A DNA stretch of 64,000 nucleotides from an uncultured Cohaesibacter sp. GTDB lineage: Bacteria > Pseudomonadota > Alphaproteobacteria > Rhizobiales > Cohaesibacteraceae. Each line of letters begins with the position of its first letter. The stretch's first letter is position 1. The stretch is taken from assembly GCF_963676485.1 (NCBI RefSeq), contig NZ_OY781114.1:2744501-2808500 (forward strand), read 5' to 3'. This document shows positions 1 through 9,519 of this stretch, in pieces. Below the pieces are notes generated by a model, which was not told the origin of the DNA, did not search any database, and was given only the letters and a program-made list of their open reading frames with translations. Position numbers and translations under genes: made by a program.

Positions 1-57
1 GGCAACCAAATTCGGCCATTCTGTGTCGCTCTCTGCTTTATGGCAGGGGAAGCTGGT

Positions 58-696
58 CTAGGAATCTTCCTTGGTGCCTTCTGCCAGAAGGGCACAGGCC
101 TCGCTTACTGCAATTTGCGGACCGGCTTCATGATCCCAGATGGCCTCGCGCAGGGCGATGAACTCAATGCCCATGGATGACACTTTTGTGCATTCGGAGA
201 GATCCTTACCGGCGATAATCACGGCAGGCACTTCAAACAGGGAGGACCACCAGTCAGCCATATCGAGCGATTTCTCATGGATGATGTCCATGGTGGGGGC
301 GTCCAGACGACCGAACATGATGTAATCGATGCCGCTTTCACCGATCTCCATGGCTGTGTGTCGCTTGTTGCCACCTTCTGCTCCGAGCATGAAGCGATTG
401 GCATAGTCTTCGGCGCCATTTCGGATATCGGTGATATCGCCATCAATATGCAGCCCGTCACATTTGGTGCGACCGGCAATGCGGGAATCTCCGCGCAAGA
501 CCACGGCGATGTCTTTCTTTTGGGCCATTGGTGCGATGGTCTGGGTGATTTTCTGCAGCTCGTTGTCATTGCTCGTTTCGCAATCGATCAACAAGGCTGC
601 GATATCGCCTCCATCGATCGCGGCTTGCAATTGGGCCGGGAATGTTTCCAGATCAATGTGCCGCGGGGTGACGAGATAAATCTGGGTGGGCTCCAT
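58..696 (-). CDS. Thiamine-phosphate synthase-like (ThiE/TenI fold) protein, probably not a true ThiE
   Basis: A 212-residue protein of the TIM-barrel ThiE/TenI superfamily. The beta-strand start 'IYLVTPR', a 'CDGLHID' segment near residue 80 (ThiE has ADGVHLGQ) and 'GIDYIMFGR' near residue 123 (ThiE has YVGFGPVF) match the family in order. The diphosphate-binding GPxFPTxTK stretch is replaced by GRLDAPT, so the residues that hold the pyrophosphate in ThiE are not conserved. I infer a TenI-like or diverged paralogue rather than the thiamine enzyme. It lies downstream of pgk on the same strand, but a strong terminator (790-820) separates them. An ATG on the same strand at position 19 with a purine-rich upstream stretch may begin another gene that leaves the window. 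Confidence is good for the superfamily and low for any reaction. Confidence 0.75.
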   Translation of the reverse strand: MEPTQIYLVTPRHIDLETFPAQLQAAIDGGDIAALLIDCETSNDNELQKITQTIAPMAQKKDIAVVLRGDSRIAGRTKCDGLHIDGDITDIRNGAEDYANRFMLGAEGGNKRHTAMEIGESGIDYIMFGRLDAPTMDIIHEKSLDMADWWSSLFEVPAVIIAGKDLSECTKVSSMGIEFIALREAIWDHEAGPQIAVSEACALLAEGTKEDS

Positions 697-789
697 GATG
701 TGACCTATCGATGGTTGGACGGTTGGTTCTGTTCGCTCTCATATCTCGCAAAAGCGGGCTAGTTGCAAGGGTGGGAGACGGTTGGGAAA

Positions 790-820
790 TAAAAAATGCG
801 CCAATCAGCCGATTGGCGCA
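790..820 (-). terminator. Rho-independent terminator of pgk
   Basis: A perfect 10-bp stem (797-806 with 811-820) with a 4-nt loop. Read on the minus strand it is followed by a run of Ts (790-796), just downstream of the pgk stop codon. Confidence 0.85.
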
Positions 821-859
821 CCTTTCTGTTCAATCAAAACGGGGCAAAGGCCCCATCAA

Positions 860-2053
860 TCAGGCTTTGAGAACTTCAACACCCGGAAGAGCCTTGCCTT
901 CCATCCATTCAAGGAATGCACCGCCAGCGGTGGAGATGTAGGAGAAGTCGTCATAAACGCCCGCATGGTTGAGAGCGGAAACCGTGTCGCCACCACCGGC
1001 AACAGACGTTAGCCTGCCCGCTTTGGTTTCTTCTGCGGCGGCCTTTGCGGCTGCAACGGTTGCTGTGTCGAACGGTTCGATTTCGAACGCGCCGAGCGGG
1101 CCATTCCAGACAACGGTGTTGGCTTTCTTGATCCATGCTACAACAGCTTCGACGGATTTTGGTCCAACGTCGAGCATCATGCCGTCAGCGGGAATGCTGT
1201 CCACGTCGAGCACTTCGTGCGGTGCGTTGGCTGCAAATTCCTTGGCGACCAGAGCGTCTACCGGCAGGATGATTTCGCAGCCGGCTTTGTCAGCAGCAAC
1301 GAGAATGCGTTTTGCTGTTTCGGCCAGATCATGTTCACAAAGGGACTTGCCAACATCTTTGCCCTGAGCTGCCAGGAAGGTGTTTGCCATACCGCCACCG
1401 ATGACCAGACCGTCAACTCTGGTGACGAGATTTTCAAGCAGGTCGATCTTGGTGGATACCTTGGCGCCGCCGACAACAGCCAGAACCGGACGGTTCGGCG
1501 TGCCCAGAGCAGAATCAAGGGCTTCGAGTTCCTGCTGCATGGTGCGACCGGCAACCGCTGGCATATGGTGGCACAGGCCTTCGGTGGAAACATGCGCGCG
1601 GTGGGAAACAGAGAATGCGTCTGCTACCAGCAGGTCGCCATTGGCACCCAGCTGTGCGGCAAATTCAGGATCGTTCTTTTCTTCACCCTTGTAGTAGCGG
1701 GTGTTTTCCAGAACGAGAACGTCGCCATTGGCCATGTTGTCGATGGCAGCCTTGGCCACATCACCGATGCAGTCTTCAGCAAAGCCAACGGGCATCTTGA
1801 GCGCTTTGGAGAGAGCCGGAACAACCTGCTTGAGGCTCATTTCCGGAACCTTTTCACCCTTTGGACGACCGAAATGGGCGAGAATGATGACCTTGCCGCC
1901 TTTTTCGGAGATTTCGGAAAGAGTCGGGACGACGCGATCGATACGGGTGGTATCGGTTACTTCGCCATCTTTCATCGGGACGTTCAGGTCAACACGAACG
2001 AGCACGCGTTTGCCGCTCAGTTCTACATCATCAAGGGTTTTGAAATTCGCCAT
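860..2053 (-). CDS. pgk: Phosphoglycerate kinase
   Basis: Cytosolic enzyme of lower glycolysis that transfers phosphate between 1,3-bisphosphoglycerate and ADP. The 397-residue length is normal. The N-terminal domain carries '[11 protein letters not shown]' (about 20-30) and 'HFGRPKG' (about 60), the substrate-binding signatures. The nucleotide domain has '[10 protein letters not shown]' (about 195-205), 'GGGMANTF' (about 220) and the C-terminal 'GGGDTV' loop (about 355). The start at 2053 begins MANFKTLDD, as usual for the family. gap lies upstream on the same strand, 270 bp away, with large hairpins between, so the two may be transcribed separately or differentially. No anomaly. Confidence 0.98.
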   Translation of the reverse strand: MANFKTLDDVELSGKRVLVRVDLNVPMKDGEVTDTTRIDRVVPTLSEISEKGGKVIILAHFGRPKGEKVPEMSLKQVVPALSKALKMPVGFAEDCIGDVAKAAIDNMANGDVLVLENTRYYKGEEKNDPEFAAQLGANGDLLVADAFSVSHRAHVSTEGLCHHMPAVAGRTMQQELEALDSALGTPNRPVLAVVGGAKVSTKIDLLENLVTRVDGLVIGGGMANTFLAAQGKDVGKSLCEHDLAETAKRILVAADKAGCEIILPVDALVAKEFAANAPHEVLDVDSIPADGMMLDVGPKSVEAVVAWIKKANTVVWNGPLGAFEIEPFDTATVAAAKAAAEETKAGRLTSVAGGGDTVSALNHAGVYDDFSYISTAGGAFLEWMEGKALPGVEVLKA

Positions 2054-2212
2054 TGGATGATCCTACAGTCTGGCCGAACCATGTCGGCAGTGTGTCTGAT
2101 AAAAGCCAGTCGAGCCGTGCTTTAAGCCAGGGGCTCCAGGAAGGCTTTTGGTCGGATGCTTTCTGCTCATGCTGCCGCCCGGGGAGTGGTCCGGGGCTGG
2201 TCATGAAGCAGA

Positions 2213-2309
2213 AAAGGCGCTGTTCCGGGACTAAAAACCGCTAGTCCGGTTTTGTCACTCAAACAGCGCCTTTGAAATCGAGCGCTCTGCTGAATTGCTC
2301 CAGCAGAGC
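2213..2309 (-). terminator. Pair of large hairpins between gap and pgk
   Basis: Two structures sit just downstream of the gap stop. The first has a 9-bp perfect stem (2284-2292 with 2301-2309) and no T-run. The second has a 12-bp perfect outer stem (2213-2224 with 2262-2273) enclosing an inner stem (2225-2233 with 2242-2249, one bulged G). The outer arms read AAAGGCGCTGTT and its complement, giving A/T tails on both strands as in a bidirectional terminator. It may end gap transcription or attenuate read-through into pgk. The call as a terminator is inferred from structure only. Confidence 0.55.
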
Positions 2310-2320
2310 TGGCTGTCATC

Positions 2321-3331
2321 TTATTTGATGAGTTTAGCCATAGCGACTGCAGTGTCGCCCATACGGTTGGAGAAGCCCCATTCGTTGTCGTACCAGCTCA
2401 GGATACGAACCATGCGGCCGTCCATGACTTTGGTCTGATCCATGTGGAAGATGGAAGAGTGGCTGTCATGGTTGAAGTCGGAGGAAACGTTTGGCAGATC
2501 GGTGTAACCCAGAACGCCAGCCAGTTTGCCATCAGCAGCAGCCTTGATTGCTGCGTTGATTTCTTCAACAGTGGTGTCTTTCTTGGCTTCGAATACCAGA
2601 TCGACAACAGATACGTTCGGGGTAGGAACGCGGATAGCAACGCCGTCCAGTTTGCCAGCCAGTTCTGGCAGAACCAGACCAACAGCTTTTGCAGCACCGG
2701 TAGAGGTTGGGATCATGGACAGAGCAGCAGCGCGTGCGCGATACAGATCTTTGTGCATGGTATCGAGAGTAGGCTGGTCACCAGTGTAGGAGTGAATGGT
2801 GGTCATGAAGCCTTTTTCGATGCCAACAGCTTCGTTCAGTGCGTAAGCAACCGGAGACAGGCAGTTGGTGGTGCAGGATGCGTTGGAAACAACCAGATCA
2901 TCTGCAGTCAGGGAATCGTGGTTTACGCCGAAAACGATGGTTTTGTCAGCGCCAGCAGCAGGAGCGGAAACCAGAACGCGTTTTGCACCAGCGGTCAGGT
3001 GCATGGAAGCTTTTTCCTTGGCGGTGAAGATGCCGGTGCATTCCATTGCAACGTCTACACCCAACTCGCCCCAAGGCAGTTCTTCAGGGTTGCGGATGGC
3101 GGTTACCTTGATCGGGCCGCGACCTACGTCAATGGTGTCGCCGTCAACGGTAACGGTGCCAGGGAATCTGCCATGTACAGAGTCGAAACGGACCAGATGA
3201 GCGTTGGTTTCAACCGGGCCAAGGTCGTTGATAGCAACAACTTCGATGTCGGTACGGCCGGATTCGATGATAGCACGAAGCACGTTACGGCCAATACGAC
3301 CGAAACCATTGATCGCCACTTTTACAGTCAT
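2321..3331 (-). CDS. gap: Glyceraldehyde-3-phosphate dehydrogenase, type I
   Basis: NAD(P)-dependent oxidation and phosphorylation of glyceraldehyde-3-phosphate, cytosolic. The start at 3331 gives [15 protein letters not shown], the standard N-terminal Rossmann motif, with AGGAG spaced correctly upstream. An upstream in-frame ATG at 3382 would add 17 residues not typical of the family. The active-site cysteine is in '[12 protein letters not shown]' (about residue 150), and the catalytic histidine lies in '[10 protein letters not shown]'. Length 336 is normal. With tkt upstream and pgk downstream on the same strand it forms a carbon-metabolism cluster. Confidence 0.98.
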   Translation of the reverse strand: MTVKVAINGFGRIGRNVLRAIIESGRTDIEVVAINDLGPVETNAHLVRFDSVHGRFPGTVTVDGDTIDVGRGPIKVTAIRNPEELPWGELGVDVAMECTGIFTAKEKASMHLTAGAKRVLVSAPAAGADKTIVFGVNHDSLTADDLVVSNASCTTNCLSPVAYALNEAVGIEKGFMTTIHSYTGDQPTLDTMHKDLYRARAAALSMIPTSTGAAKAVGLVLPELAGKLDGVAIRVPTPNVSVVDLVFEAKKDTTVEEINAAIKAAADGKLAGVLGYTDLPNVSSDFNHDSHSSIFHMDQTKVMDGRMVRILSWYDNEWGFSNRMGDTAVAMAKLIK

Positions 3332-3556
3332 GACTTTCTCCTGATTTAGCCGGCACTTTTTCTTATCGAGCCGGTCTTGCACTTAGATCAACTTGATGAA
3401 CGCGTGATATAAGAGGGTTTATGTCCGCGCTTTGATCGATCTCATATTAGGTGGATAGTATACTTTTGTCGTATGACAATTCAACATCGCAGTTAAGCGA
3501 ATTGGCAGAAAAAACTCTTTTCCTGCCAATTCGGTGTGTTTTATAAGTATTTACGC

Positions 3557-5542
3557 TTATTTTAGGCGTTCTACAACCTTCGCGACAACATTGTCGGAAG
3601 TGATGCCGAATTTTTCGTACAGTTCTTTGTATGGGCCGGAAGCGCCGAAGCTATTCATGCCAACAAAGATACCGTCCGAGCCGATAAAGCGATCCCATCC
3701 CATGCGAAGGGCAGCTTCGATGCCAACATTGACCTTGGCTTCGCCCAGGATATCTTTCTTATACTCTTCTGACTGCGCTTCGAAAAGCTCAAAGCATGGT
3801 ACGGAGACCACGCGGGCCAGAATATCCTGCTCTGCCAATGCTGCCTGCGCAGCCATGGCGATTTCTACTTCAGAGCCGGTCGCAAAGATCGATACGTCCG
3901 CATCACCATCGCAGTCTGACAGAACATAAGCACCGCGTCCGCAGAGATTCTCTTCGGAATATTCAGTACGATATGGGGTCAGGCCCTGACGGGTCAATGC
4001 CATGGAGCTTGGGTTCTTGTCGGCCTTGATGGCCAGTTCCCAGCATTCCGCTGTTTCCATCGCGTCTGCAGGACGGAAGACCAGCATATTCGGGATGGCA
4101 CGCAGAGATGCAAGGGTTTCGACCGGCTGATGGGTCGGGCCATCTTCGCCAAGGCCGATGGAATCGTGGGTCAGTACATAAATGACCCGCTGCTCCATCA
4201 GGGACGACAGACGCATAGCACCGCGCATATAGTCCGCAAAGACAAGGAAGGTGCCGCCGTAAGGAATGACACCGCCATGCAGGGCCATGCCGTTCATGGC
4301 CGAAGCCATGCAATGCTCGCGAATACCCCAGTTCATGTAGCGACCGGAGAAATCGTCCGGCGTAACCGATACAGTCGAAGGCGTCTTGGTATTGTTGGAA
4401 CCGGTCAGGTCGGCAGAGCCGCCAATGGTTTCCGGCACGGCTTCGGTGATGACGTTGAGCGCCATTTCGGAAGCTTTGCGGGTCGCCACATTCTTTGGTT
4501 CTTCAGCCAGAGACTTTTTATAAGCCGCCATGGCATCTTCGAAGCCGGATGGCAGATCGCCACGCATACGGCGTTCGAATTCAGCCCGCACTTCAGAATC
4601 AGCAGCTTCCAGTCGTTTCTGCCATTCCTTATGGGACTGCGCGGCGTTGAGGCCGGCAATGCGCCATGCATCACGAATGTCAGCAGGCAGTTCAAATGGT
4701 TCACAATCCCAGCCGAGGGCTTCGCGGGTTGCCGCGATTTCGTCTGCGCCGAGTGGTGCACCATGCACCTTGTTGGTGCCTGCCTTGTTTGGAGAGCCAA
4801 AGCCGATCACCGTCTTACAGGCGATCATGGTCGGCTTGTCGCTCTTCTGAGCTTCTTCGATGGCTTCGGCAATGGCTGCCTGGTCATGGCCATCAACGCT
4901 GATGGTGTTCCAGTTGCAGGCCTTGAAGCGCGCATGCTGATCTGTTGAGTCGGACACGCTGACATTGCCATCAATGGTGATGTTGTTGTCGTCCCACAGC
5001 AGCACAAGCTTGTTGAGCTTGAGGTGCCCTGCCAATGCAATGGCTTCCTGAGAGATGCCTTCCATGAGGCACCCGTCACCAGCCATGACATAGGTACGGT
5101 GGTTGACAAGGTCATCACCGAACTGGGCTGCCAAAAGTCTTTCCGTGATCGCCATGCCGACAGCATTGGCGATGCCCTGACCCAACGGACCGGTTGTGGT
5201 TTCGATGCCTGCGGCATGACCATATTCAGGATGGCCGGCCGTTTTGGCACCCAACTGACGGAAGTTGGCCAAATCCTCGATGGTCATATCTTCATATCCC
5301 AGCAAATGCAGCAGGGAATAAAGCAGCATCGAACCATGGCCGCCAGACATCACGAAACGATCACGGTCAGCCCATTTGGGGCTGGTAGGATCAAATTTCA
5401 TGAATTTGGTGAAAAGAACGGTAGCAACGTCCGCTGCACCCATTGGAAGGCCTGGGTGACCGGAGTTTGCTTTCTCAACGGCATCCATTGAAAGAAAGCG
5501 GATCGCATGCGCCATGCGAGTCTGTTTATCCATGTTGTTCAT
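3557..5542 (-). CDS. tkt: Transketolase
   Basis: Thiamine-diphosphate enzyme of the pentose-phosphate and Calvin-type pathways that moves two-carbon ketol units between sugar phosphates. The TPP motif begins at 'GDGCLMEG' and ends 'DDNNIT'. N-terminal '[13 protein letters not shown]' and the pyrimidine-domain '[11 protein letters not shown]' with 'GEDGPTHQP' are all present in order. I chose the start at 5542 (MNNMDKQ). 5533 is an alternative, and the upstream ATG at 5617 adds 25 residues without family support and lacks a good ribosome site. Length is about 661 residues, normal. It is followed downstream by gap and pgk; the tkt-gap gap is 225 bp, so a separate gap promoter is likely. Confidence 0.96.
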   Translation of the reverse strand: MNNMDKQTRMAHAIRFLSMDAVEKANSGHPGLPMGAADVATVLFTKFMKFDPTSPKWADRDRFVMSGGHGSMLLYSLLHLLGYEDMTIEDLANFRQLGAKTAGHPEYGHAAGIETTTGPLGQGIANAVGMAITERLLAAQFGDDLVNHRTYVMAGDGCLMEGISQEAIALAGHLKLNKLVLLWDDNNITIDGNVSVSDSTDQHARFKACNWNTISVDGHDQAAIAEAIEEAQKSDKPTMIACKTVIGFGSPNKAGTNKVHGAPLGADEIAATREALGWDCEPFELPADIRDAWRIAGLNAAQSHKEWQKRLEAADSEVRAEFERRMRGDLPSGFEDAMAAYKKSLAEEPKNVATRKASEMALNVITEAVPETIGGSADLTGSNNTKTPSTVSVTPDDFSGRYMNWGIREHCMASAMNGMALHGGVIPYGGTFLVFADYMRGAMRLSSLMEQRVIYVLTHDSIGLGEDGPTHQPVETLASLRAIPNMLVFRPADAMETAECWELAIKADKNPSSMALTRQGLTPYRTEYSEENLCGRGAYVLSDCDGDADVSIFATGSEVEIAMAAQAALAEQDILARVVSVPCFELFEAQSEEYKKDILGEAKVNVGIEAALRMGWDRFIGSDGIFVGMNSFGASGPYKELYEKFGITSDNVVAKVVERLK

Positions 5543-6140
5543 GAACTCTGCTTCTGGATATTGTTCAATGCCTGCGACTAGGAATTGCAATGAAATTGCC
5601 CATCGTCGTGTCTGCATTCGAACGCAATCTGGTTAAACAGGAACTGCCTTGCCACTTAGCAAGCCCGGCAGACAGAGGCGTTTTACAAACGCCCTGACAT
5701 TTAACATCAGGGGGATGAGAGTCAATGCGCCCGAAAGGTCAATCCGCCAAAACAGCATAATATGCATGGTATATGGGCCAGTTTTATTCGTCTGTGGACT
5801 TGGACTGTTGAAGAGTCGGGGCCATTGACGAAGTTAGATTATGTCTCCTAGATTTAATCCATATAAGGATTCTTGCGTGGTTCCTCCATCTGATTCTGCT
5901 ATTTTGTGGCTGCTGGGCCTTTGCGAATCCATTGTTCGGTTGCCTGATGCGCGTCTTTTCGGCTTGGGGAAATGACTGGAAAGAGATCTTCGGCTTGGTA
6001 AAAACAGAATTTCCGGTTATCAGTAAGCCGGTTTCTACGAATGTCTTGCCAGGCAAGAGGTGCGCCGTTTGGTCTTTAGGGCTTTTGGGCTGTAGCCGGT
6101 AGCAAGGAAAATGTGCCGTTTCGTGTGAGTTGGGGGCTTT
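5543..6140. other. Intergenic region between divergent tkt and the DUF4164-like gene
   Basis: About 600 bp with no coding sequence that I can support on either strand. It must hold promoters for both flanking genes. A short hairpin (5692-5697 with 5707-5712) lies in the presumed tkt leader. I recognised no RNA family here. Confidence 0.6.
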
Positions 6141-6422
6141 ATGAGTGAGAATCCGCGGGTAGAGGCGGCTTTGGGCAGACTGGACAGGGCGATTGAGGGA
6201 CTGTCGCAGTCGGTTGACAAAAGACAGACCAGAGAACTGTCGGTCAAAGCCCTGCAAGATGATCTGCAACGCCTGACGCAAGAGCGATCGGAGCTGACGG
6301 GCACGCTTGAGAAGCAGAAGAAGCGCACCGAGAAGCTGGAAGGGGCCAATGAAGAAGTGTCTCGCAGGCTTGGTGCTGCAATGGAATCAGTCCGGGCTGT
6401 TTTGGACCGGCATGGTGGATGA
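6141..6422 (+). CDS. Small coiled-coil protein, DUF4164-like
   Basis: A 93-residue, highly charged protein. Nearly the whole length is predicted coiled coil (heptad-like leucines from about 10 to 85, rich in E, K, R and Q). In alphaproteobacteria a DUF4164 protein commonly precedes zapA, and this one sits 38 bp upstream of zapA on the same strand, so co-expression and a role near the division machinery are plausible. No signal peptide, membrane segment or catalytic motif is visible. The family assignment rests on position, size and composition. Function is unknown. Confidence 0.75.
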   Translation: MSENPRVEAALGRLDRAIEGLSQSVDKRQTRELSVKALQDDLQRLTQERSELTGTLEKQKKRTEKLEGANEEVSRRLGAAMESVRAVLDRHGG

Positions 6423-6460
6423 CGAGAGTTGTCAGTCACAAAGGTCGGCTGGAGTAAAAG

Positions 6461-6820
6461 ATGGTTCAAGTCAGTGTCAGCATTAACGGGCGAGCCTATC
6501 GGATGGCCTGTGAGGACGGGCAGGAAGAGCACCTGCTGGCATTGTCGCGTCGTTTTGACGCCATGATCTCCCAATTGAAGGAGAGTTTTGGCGAAATAGG
6601 CGATCAACGGCTGACAGTCATGGCCGGAATTATGGCGATGGATCTGCTCGCTGAAGCCGATGGCAAGGTAAAAGCTCTCAATGAGGAAATTTCCGCCCTG
6701 CGGGACGCCCGCTCAGCGGTCATGGAGAAATCCGAAGGAGATCAGGAAGCTCTAGCGGAAAGAATCGACAAAGCTGCTGAACAGTTGGAGAAATTGTCGA
6801 AAGTTCTTCTTGAAAGCTAA
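6461..6820 (+). CDS. zapA: Cell division protein ZapA
   Basis: A 119-residue cytosolic protein that binds FtsZ and promotes bundling of Z-ring filaments. The N-terminal half ('VSINGRAYRMACEDGQEEHL') matches the ZapA globular domain. The C-terminal half is a long coiled coil from about residue 60, as in the family tetramer. A GGAG ribosome site lies eight bases before the ATG. Being followed by a 6S-like RNA and 5-formyl-THF cyclo-ligase is a widely conserved arrangement in proteobacteria and supports the call. Confidence 0.93.
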   Translation: MVQVSVSINGRAYRMACEDGQEEHLLALSRRFDAMISQLKESFGEIGDQRLTVMAGIMAMDLLAEADGKVKALNEEISALRDARSAVMEKSEGDQEALAERIDKAAEQLEKLSKVLLES

Positions 6821-6868
6821 TGTGATGACAATCGCACTGGAAATTCGATAGCAATTCCTCTATATATG

Positions 6869-7031
6869 GAAAGCTTGCTGCACTTCGCGTTAGATGCAAC
6901 TTTTCCTCGGGGCCTTAAAGATCCGAACGGGAGCTGGCGCTGATCTGGACCGTGGTCCGTTTCAACTGGCACCCACCTGTAATTCAGGTGTCCCAGGATC
7001 ATGAAAGTGTCGACGGTCGTTGCGGCTTTCA
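6869..7031 (+). ncRNA. ssrS: 6S RNA (RNA polymerase-binding regulatory RNA), candidate
   Basis: The 273-bp gap between zapA and the cyclo-ligase gene is the classical ssrS position in proteobacteria. The segment folds into a long rod. GAAAGC (6869-6874) pairs with GCTTTC (7025-7030) as a closing stem, an internal GATCC/GGATC pairing is visible, and an apical ACCTG-TAATT-CAGGT hairpin lies near 6975-6989. A strong terminator follows at once. 6S RNA sequesters sigma70-RNA polymerase in stationary phase. Exact ends are estimated. The proof would be a covariance-model hit to the 6S family. Confidence 0.72.
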
Positions 7032-7037
7032 GTTTTG

Positions 7038-7071
7038 GAGCGGCGGTCCTTCTCGGGCTTGCCGCTCTTTT
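7038..7071 (+). terminator. Rho-independent terminator after the 6S-like RNA
   Basis: A 7-bp GC-rich stem (7038-7044 with 7061-7067) followed by a T-run (7068-7071). It ends the RNA transcript 22 bp before the next gene. Confidence 0.8.
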
Positions 7072-7093
7072 ACAATAAGCTGGTAATCGACCG

Positions 7094-7687
7094 ATGGACG
7101 ACGTAGCAACAAGAGACCGCAAGCGGAATGCAAGGCGCGAGATGCGCGCATCCAGAAATGCCATCCCCGCTGAACAGCATGCTATTGCAAGCAGGCAGAT
7201 CTGCAACAATCTCATCAATTATCTTGATTGGGACAAGGTGCCAGACAATGGCTGCATTGGCCTGTTCTGGCCGGTTCAGTCCGAGGTCGATGTGTCTTTG
7301 CTCGAGCGGCCCTTGCGCGAGAAGGGCCTGCGTCTTGCCTTGCCGGTTACGGTAGGGGCAACAGGCATGATCTTCCGGCGTTGGGATGAAGGGGCCGAAC
7401 TGGTCGACGCGGGCTATGGCACCGTCGGGCCAAAGGCCAATGCACCAGAGGTGTTTCCTGATTGTCTTTTGATGCCCCTGTTGGCGTTTGATGCGCAATG
7501 CAACCGGCTGGGCTACGGTGCGGGGCATTATGATCGTTACATTTCCGAACGTATCATACAGAATTCCAAGCCCTATCTGGTGGGGCTGGCTTTTGACTTG
7601 CAGCAACTGGACAAGATACCCGTTGGAGAGTATGACCTTCCGCTAGATGCTATTTTGACAGAAAAAGAAATTGTTGTTCCGGCCTGA
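7094..7687 (+). CDS. fau: 5-formyltetrahydrofolate cyclo-ligase
   Basis: Converts 5-formyl-THF to 5,10-methenyl-THF using ATP; a folate salvage enzyme in the cytosol. At 197 residues it has the family's basic N-terminus (RKRNARREMRASR), the 'IGLFWPVQSEVD' segment, 'LALPVT', and the C-terminal nucleotide and substrate loop 'LLMPLLAFDAQCNRLGYGAGHYDRY', which ends the diagnostic signature (here positions about 7471-7542). It stands downstream of the 6S-like RNA, as in E. coli and many alphaproteobacteria. The start at 7094 (MDDVATRD) fits family length. Confidence 0.95.
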   Translation: MDDVATRDRKRNARREMRASRNAIPAEQHAIASRQICNNLINYLDWDKVPDNGCIGLFWPVQSEVDVSLLERPLREKGLRLALPVTVGATGMIFRRWDEGAELVDAGYGTVGPKANAPEVFPDCLLMPLLAFDAQCNRLGYGAGHYDRYISERIIQNSKPYLVGLAFDLQQLDKIPVGEYDLPLDAILTEKEIVVPA

Positions 7688-7723
7688 TTGAGAGACTGCG
7701 CCGGTTAGATTGAGCGGGAATTC

Positions 7724-8557
7724 ATGCGACTGCTGTTTATTGGCGATATTGTTGGACGGTCCGGGCGGGCTATTATTGAAGAAAAACTTCCGGGGCTGGT
7801 CGAGCAATATGGTCTCGACTTCGTCGTGATTAATGGCGAAAATGCAGCTGGCGGTTTCGGTATCACCGAAGCGATTGTTCAAAATCTGGTTGATGCAGGC
7901 GCTGATGTTGTTACCACGGGCAACCATGTCTGGGATCAACGCGATGCCATGGTCTATTGTGAGCGCCAACCGGCCTTTCTGCGACCGATCAACTTTCCCG
8001 CAGGTGTTCCGGGCAAGGGTGCCAATCTCTACAATGCTCGTAACGGGGCGTCCGTATTGGTGATGAATGCCATGGGGCGGGTCTATATGGATGCACTCGA
8101 CTGCCCGTTTCATGCCGTGGACAAAGCGATTTCCGATTGCCCGATGGGCGAATTTGCCGATGCGATCATCCTTGATTTCCATGCCGAGGCTACGTCCGAG
8201 AAGCAGGCAATGGGCTATTTTTGCGATGGGCGCGTTAGCATGGTTGTGGGCACGCACACCCATACGCCAACTTCTGATCACCGCATTTTGCCGTCTGGCA
8301 CGGCCTATCTGACCGATGCGGGCATGTGCGGTGACTATGATTCCGTGCTCGGCATGGACAAGGAAGAGCCCGTACAGCGCTTTTTGCGCAAGGTCTCTTC
8401 ATCGCGTTTCACGCCAGCTCTGGGCGAGGCGACCCTTTGTGGTTTTGCGGTTGATACAGATGATCGCACCGGACTGGCTCTCTCTGCCGAACCCTTGCGG
8501 ATCGGTGGCCAACTATCCCGACATATCCCTAGTTTCTGGGAAAAGAGCGGGAATTGA
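7724..8557 (+). CDS. YmdB-type metallophosphoesterase (TIGR00282 family)
   Basis: A 277-residue calcineurin-like phosphoesterase. The metal-binding series is visible: 'IGDIVGRSGR' near residue 5, 'VINGENAAGGFG' near 38-49, 'TTGNHVWD' near 65-72, 'DFHAE' near 151 and 'GTHTHTPT' near 178. YmdB of Bacillus is a cyclic-nucleotide phosphodiesterase affecting colony behaviour; whether this orthologue acts likewise is unknown. It lies 36 bp after the cyclo-ligase stop on the same strand, so it is probably in the same transcript, an arrangement frequent in Hyphomicrobiales. Confidence 0.93.
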   Translation: MRLLFIGDIVGRSGRAIIEEKLPGLVEQYGLDFVVINGENAAGGFGITEAIVQNLVDAGADVVTTGNHVWDQRDAMVYCERQPAFLRPINFPAGVPGKGANLYNARNGASVLVMNAMGRVYMDALDCPFHAVDKAISDCPMGEFADAIILDFHAEATSEKQAMGYFCDGRVSMVVGTHTHTPTSDHRILPSGTAYLTDAGMCGDYDSVLGMDKEEPVQRFLRKVSSSRFTPALGEATLCGFAVDTDDRTGLALSAEPLRIGGQLSRHIPSFWEKSGN

Positions 8558-8677
8558 ACCAAACTAACCAGTCTCGTGCGCCAAGGTCACTTGATCTTTG
8601 CCGCCATAGTGTGGCATGACCGGCAGCAAATACTGCGTAGGACGCGCGACGACCAAAGACTATACGGAATGTAGGAT

Positions 8678-9427
8678 ATGGCAGGCCATTCAAAATTCAA
8701 GAACATCATGTATCGCAAGGGCGCACAGGATGCCAAGCGGTCCAAGCTGTTCTCCAAACTTTCCAAGGAAATCACCGTTGCCGCGAAAATGGGTGGCGGC
8801 GATCCCGACGCGAACGCCCGTTTGCGTCTGGCTATTCAGAACGCGCGTGGCCAGTCCATGCCGAAGGACAATATTGATCGTGCCATCAAGAAGGCTGAAG
8901 CCGGTGATGAAGGCAACTTCGATGAAGTCCGGTATGAAGGCTATGGTCCGGCAGGCACAGCGCTTGTTGTCGAGGCCCTGACCGATAACCGCAACCGCAC
9001 CGCTTCCAACGTGCGCGCTGCCTTTACCAAGAGTGGCGGGTCTTTGGGCGAAACCGGCTCGGTTGCCTTCATGTTTGATCGTGTTGGCGAGCTGTTTTAT
9101 CCGGCAGAAGTTGGTGATGCGGATACCGTATTGGAAGCCGCTATCGAAGCTGGCGCTGACGACGTGATCAGCGATGAAGATGGCCACACCATCTACACCA
9201 CTTTTGAAGACATGACCGAAGTGGGCAAGGCTTTGGAAGAAGCCTTCGGCAAGGAAGCCGAATCCCAGAAGGCGATCTGGAAACCACAGAACGAAATCGA
9301 TGTGGATGCTGAAAAAGCTGAAAAGATCATGAAGCTGATCAACGTTCTGGAAGATGATGACGACGTGCAGAATGTCTATTCAAACTTCACCATGAGCGAT
9401 GAAGTGGCTGCATCTCTGGAAGGCTGA
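8678..9427 (+). CDS. YebC/PmpR family protein (TACO1-like)
   Basis: A 249-residue cytosolic protein that begins with the diagnostic '[21 protein letters not shown]' start (8678 onward) and contains '[10 protein letters not shown]' and '[15 protein letters not shown]' in domain 2. Members were described as DNA-binding regulators (PmpR), and mitochondrial TACO1 and bacterial homologues act in translation of difficult peptides. The acidic C-terminal part is normal. A short leader follows the phosphoesterase gene. A strong terminator closes the unit at 9460. Confidence 0.96.
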   Translation: MAGHSKFKNIMYRKGAQDAKRSKLFSKLSKEITVAAKMGGGDPDANARLRLAIQNARGQSMPKDNIDRAIKKAEAGDEGNFDEVRYEGYGPAGTALVVEALTDNRNRTASNVRAAFTKSGGSLGETGSVAFMFDRVGELFYPAEVGDADTVLEAAIEAGADDVISDEDGHTIYTTFEDMTEVGKALEEAFGKEAESQKAIWKPQNEIDVDAEKAEKIMKLINVLEDDDDVQNVYSNFTMSDEVAASLEG

Positions 9428-9459
9428 CGCTTTCTATTCTGGATGCAAAACAGATTTGG

Positions 9460-9492
9460 ACCCTGCAGTGGATTGCCGCTGCAGGGTTTTTT
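9460..9492 (+). terminator. Rho-independent terminator of yebC
   Basis: A 9-bp stem beginning ACCCTGCAG, closed by its complement at 9479-9487 and followed by a T6 run. Confidence 0.88.
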
Positions 9493-9519
9493 GTTCGCTC
9501 AAAAGGTGGTGCCAACGCG

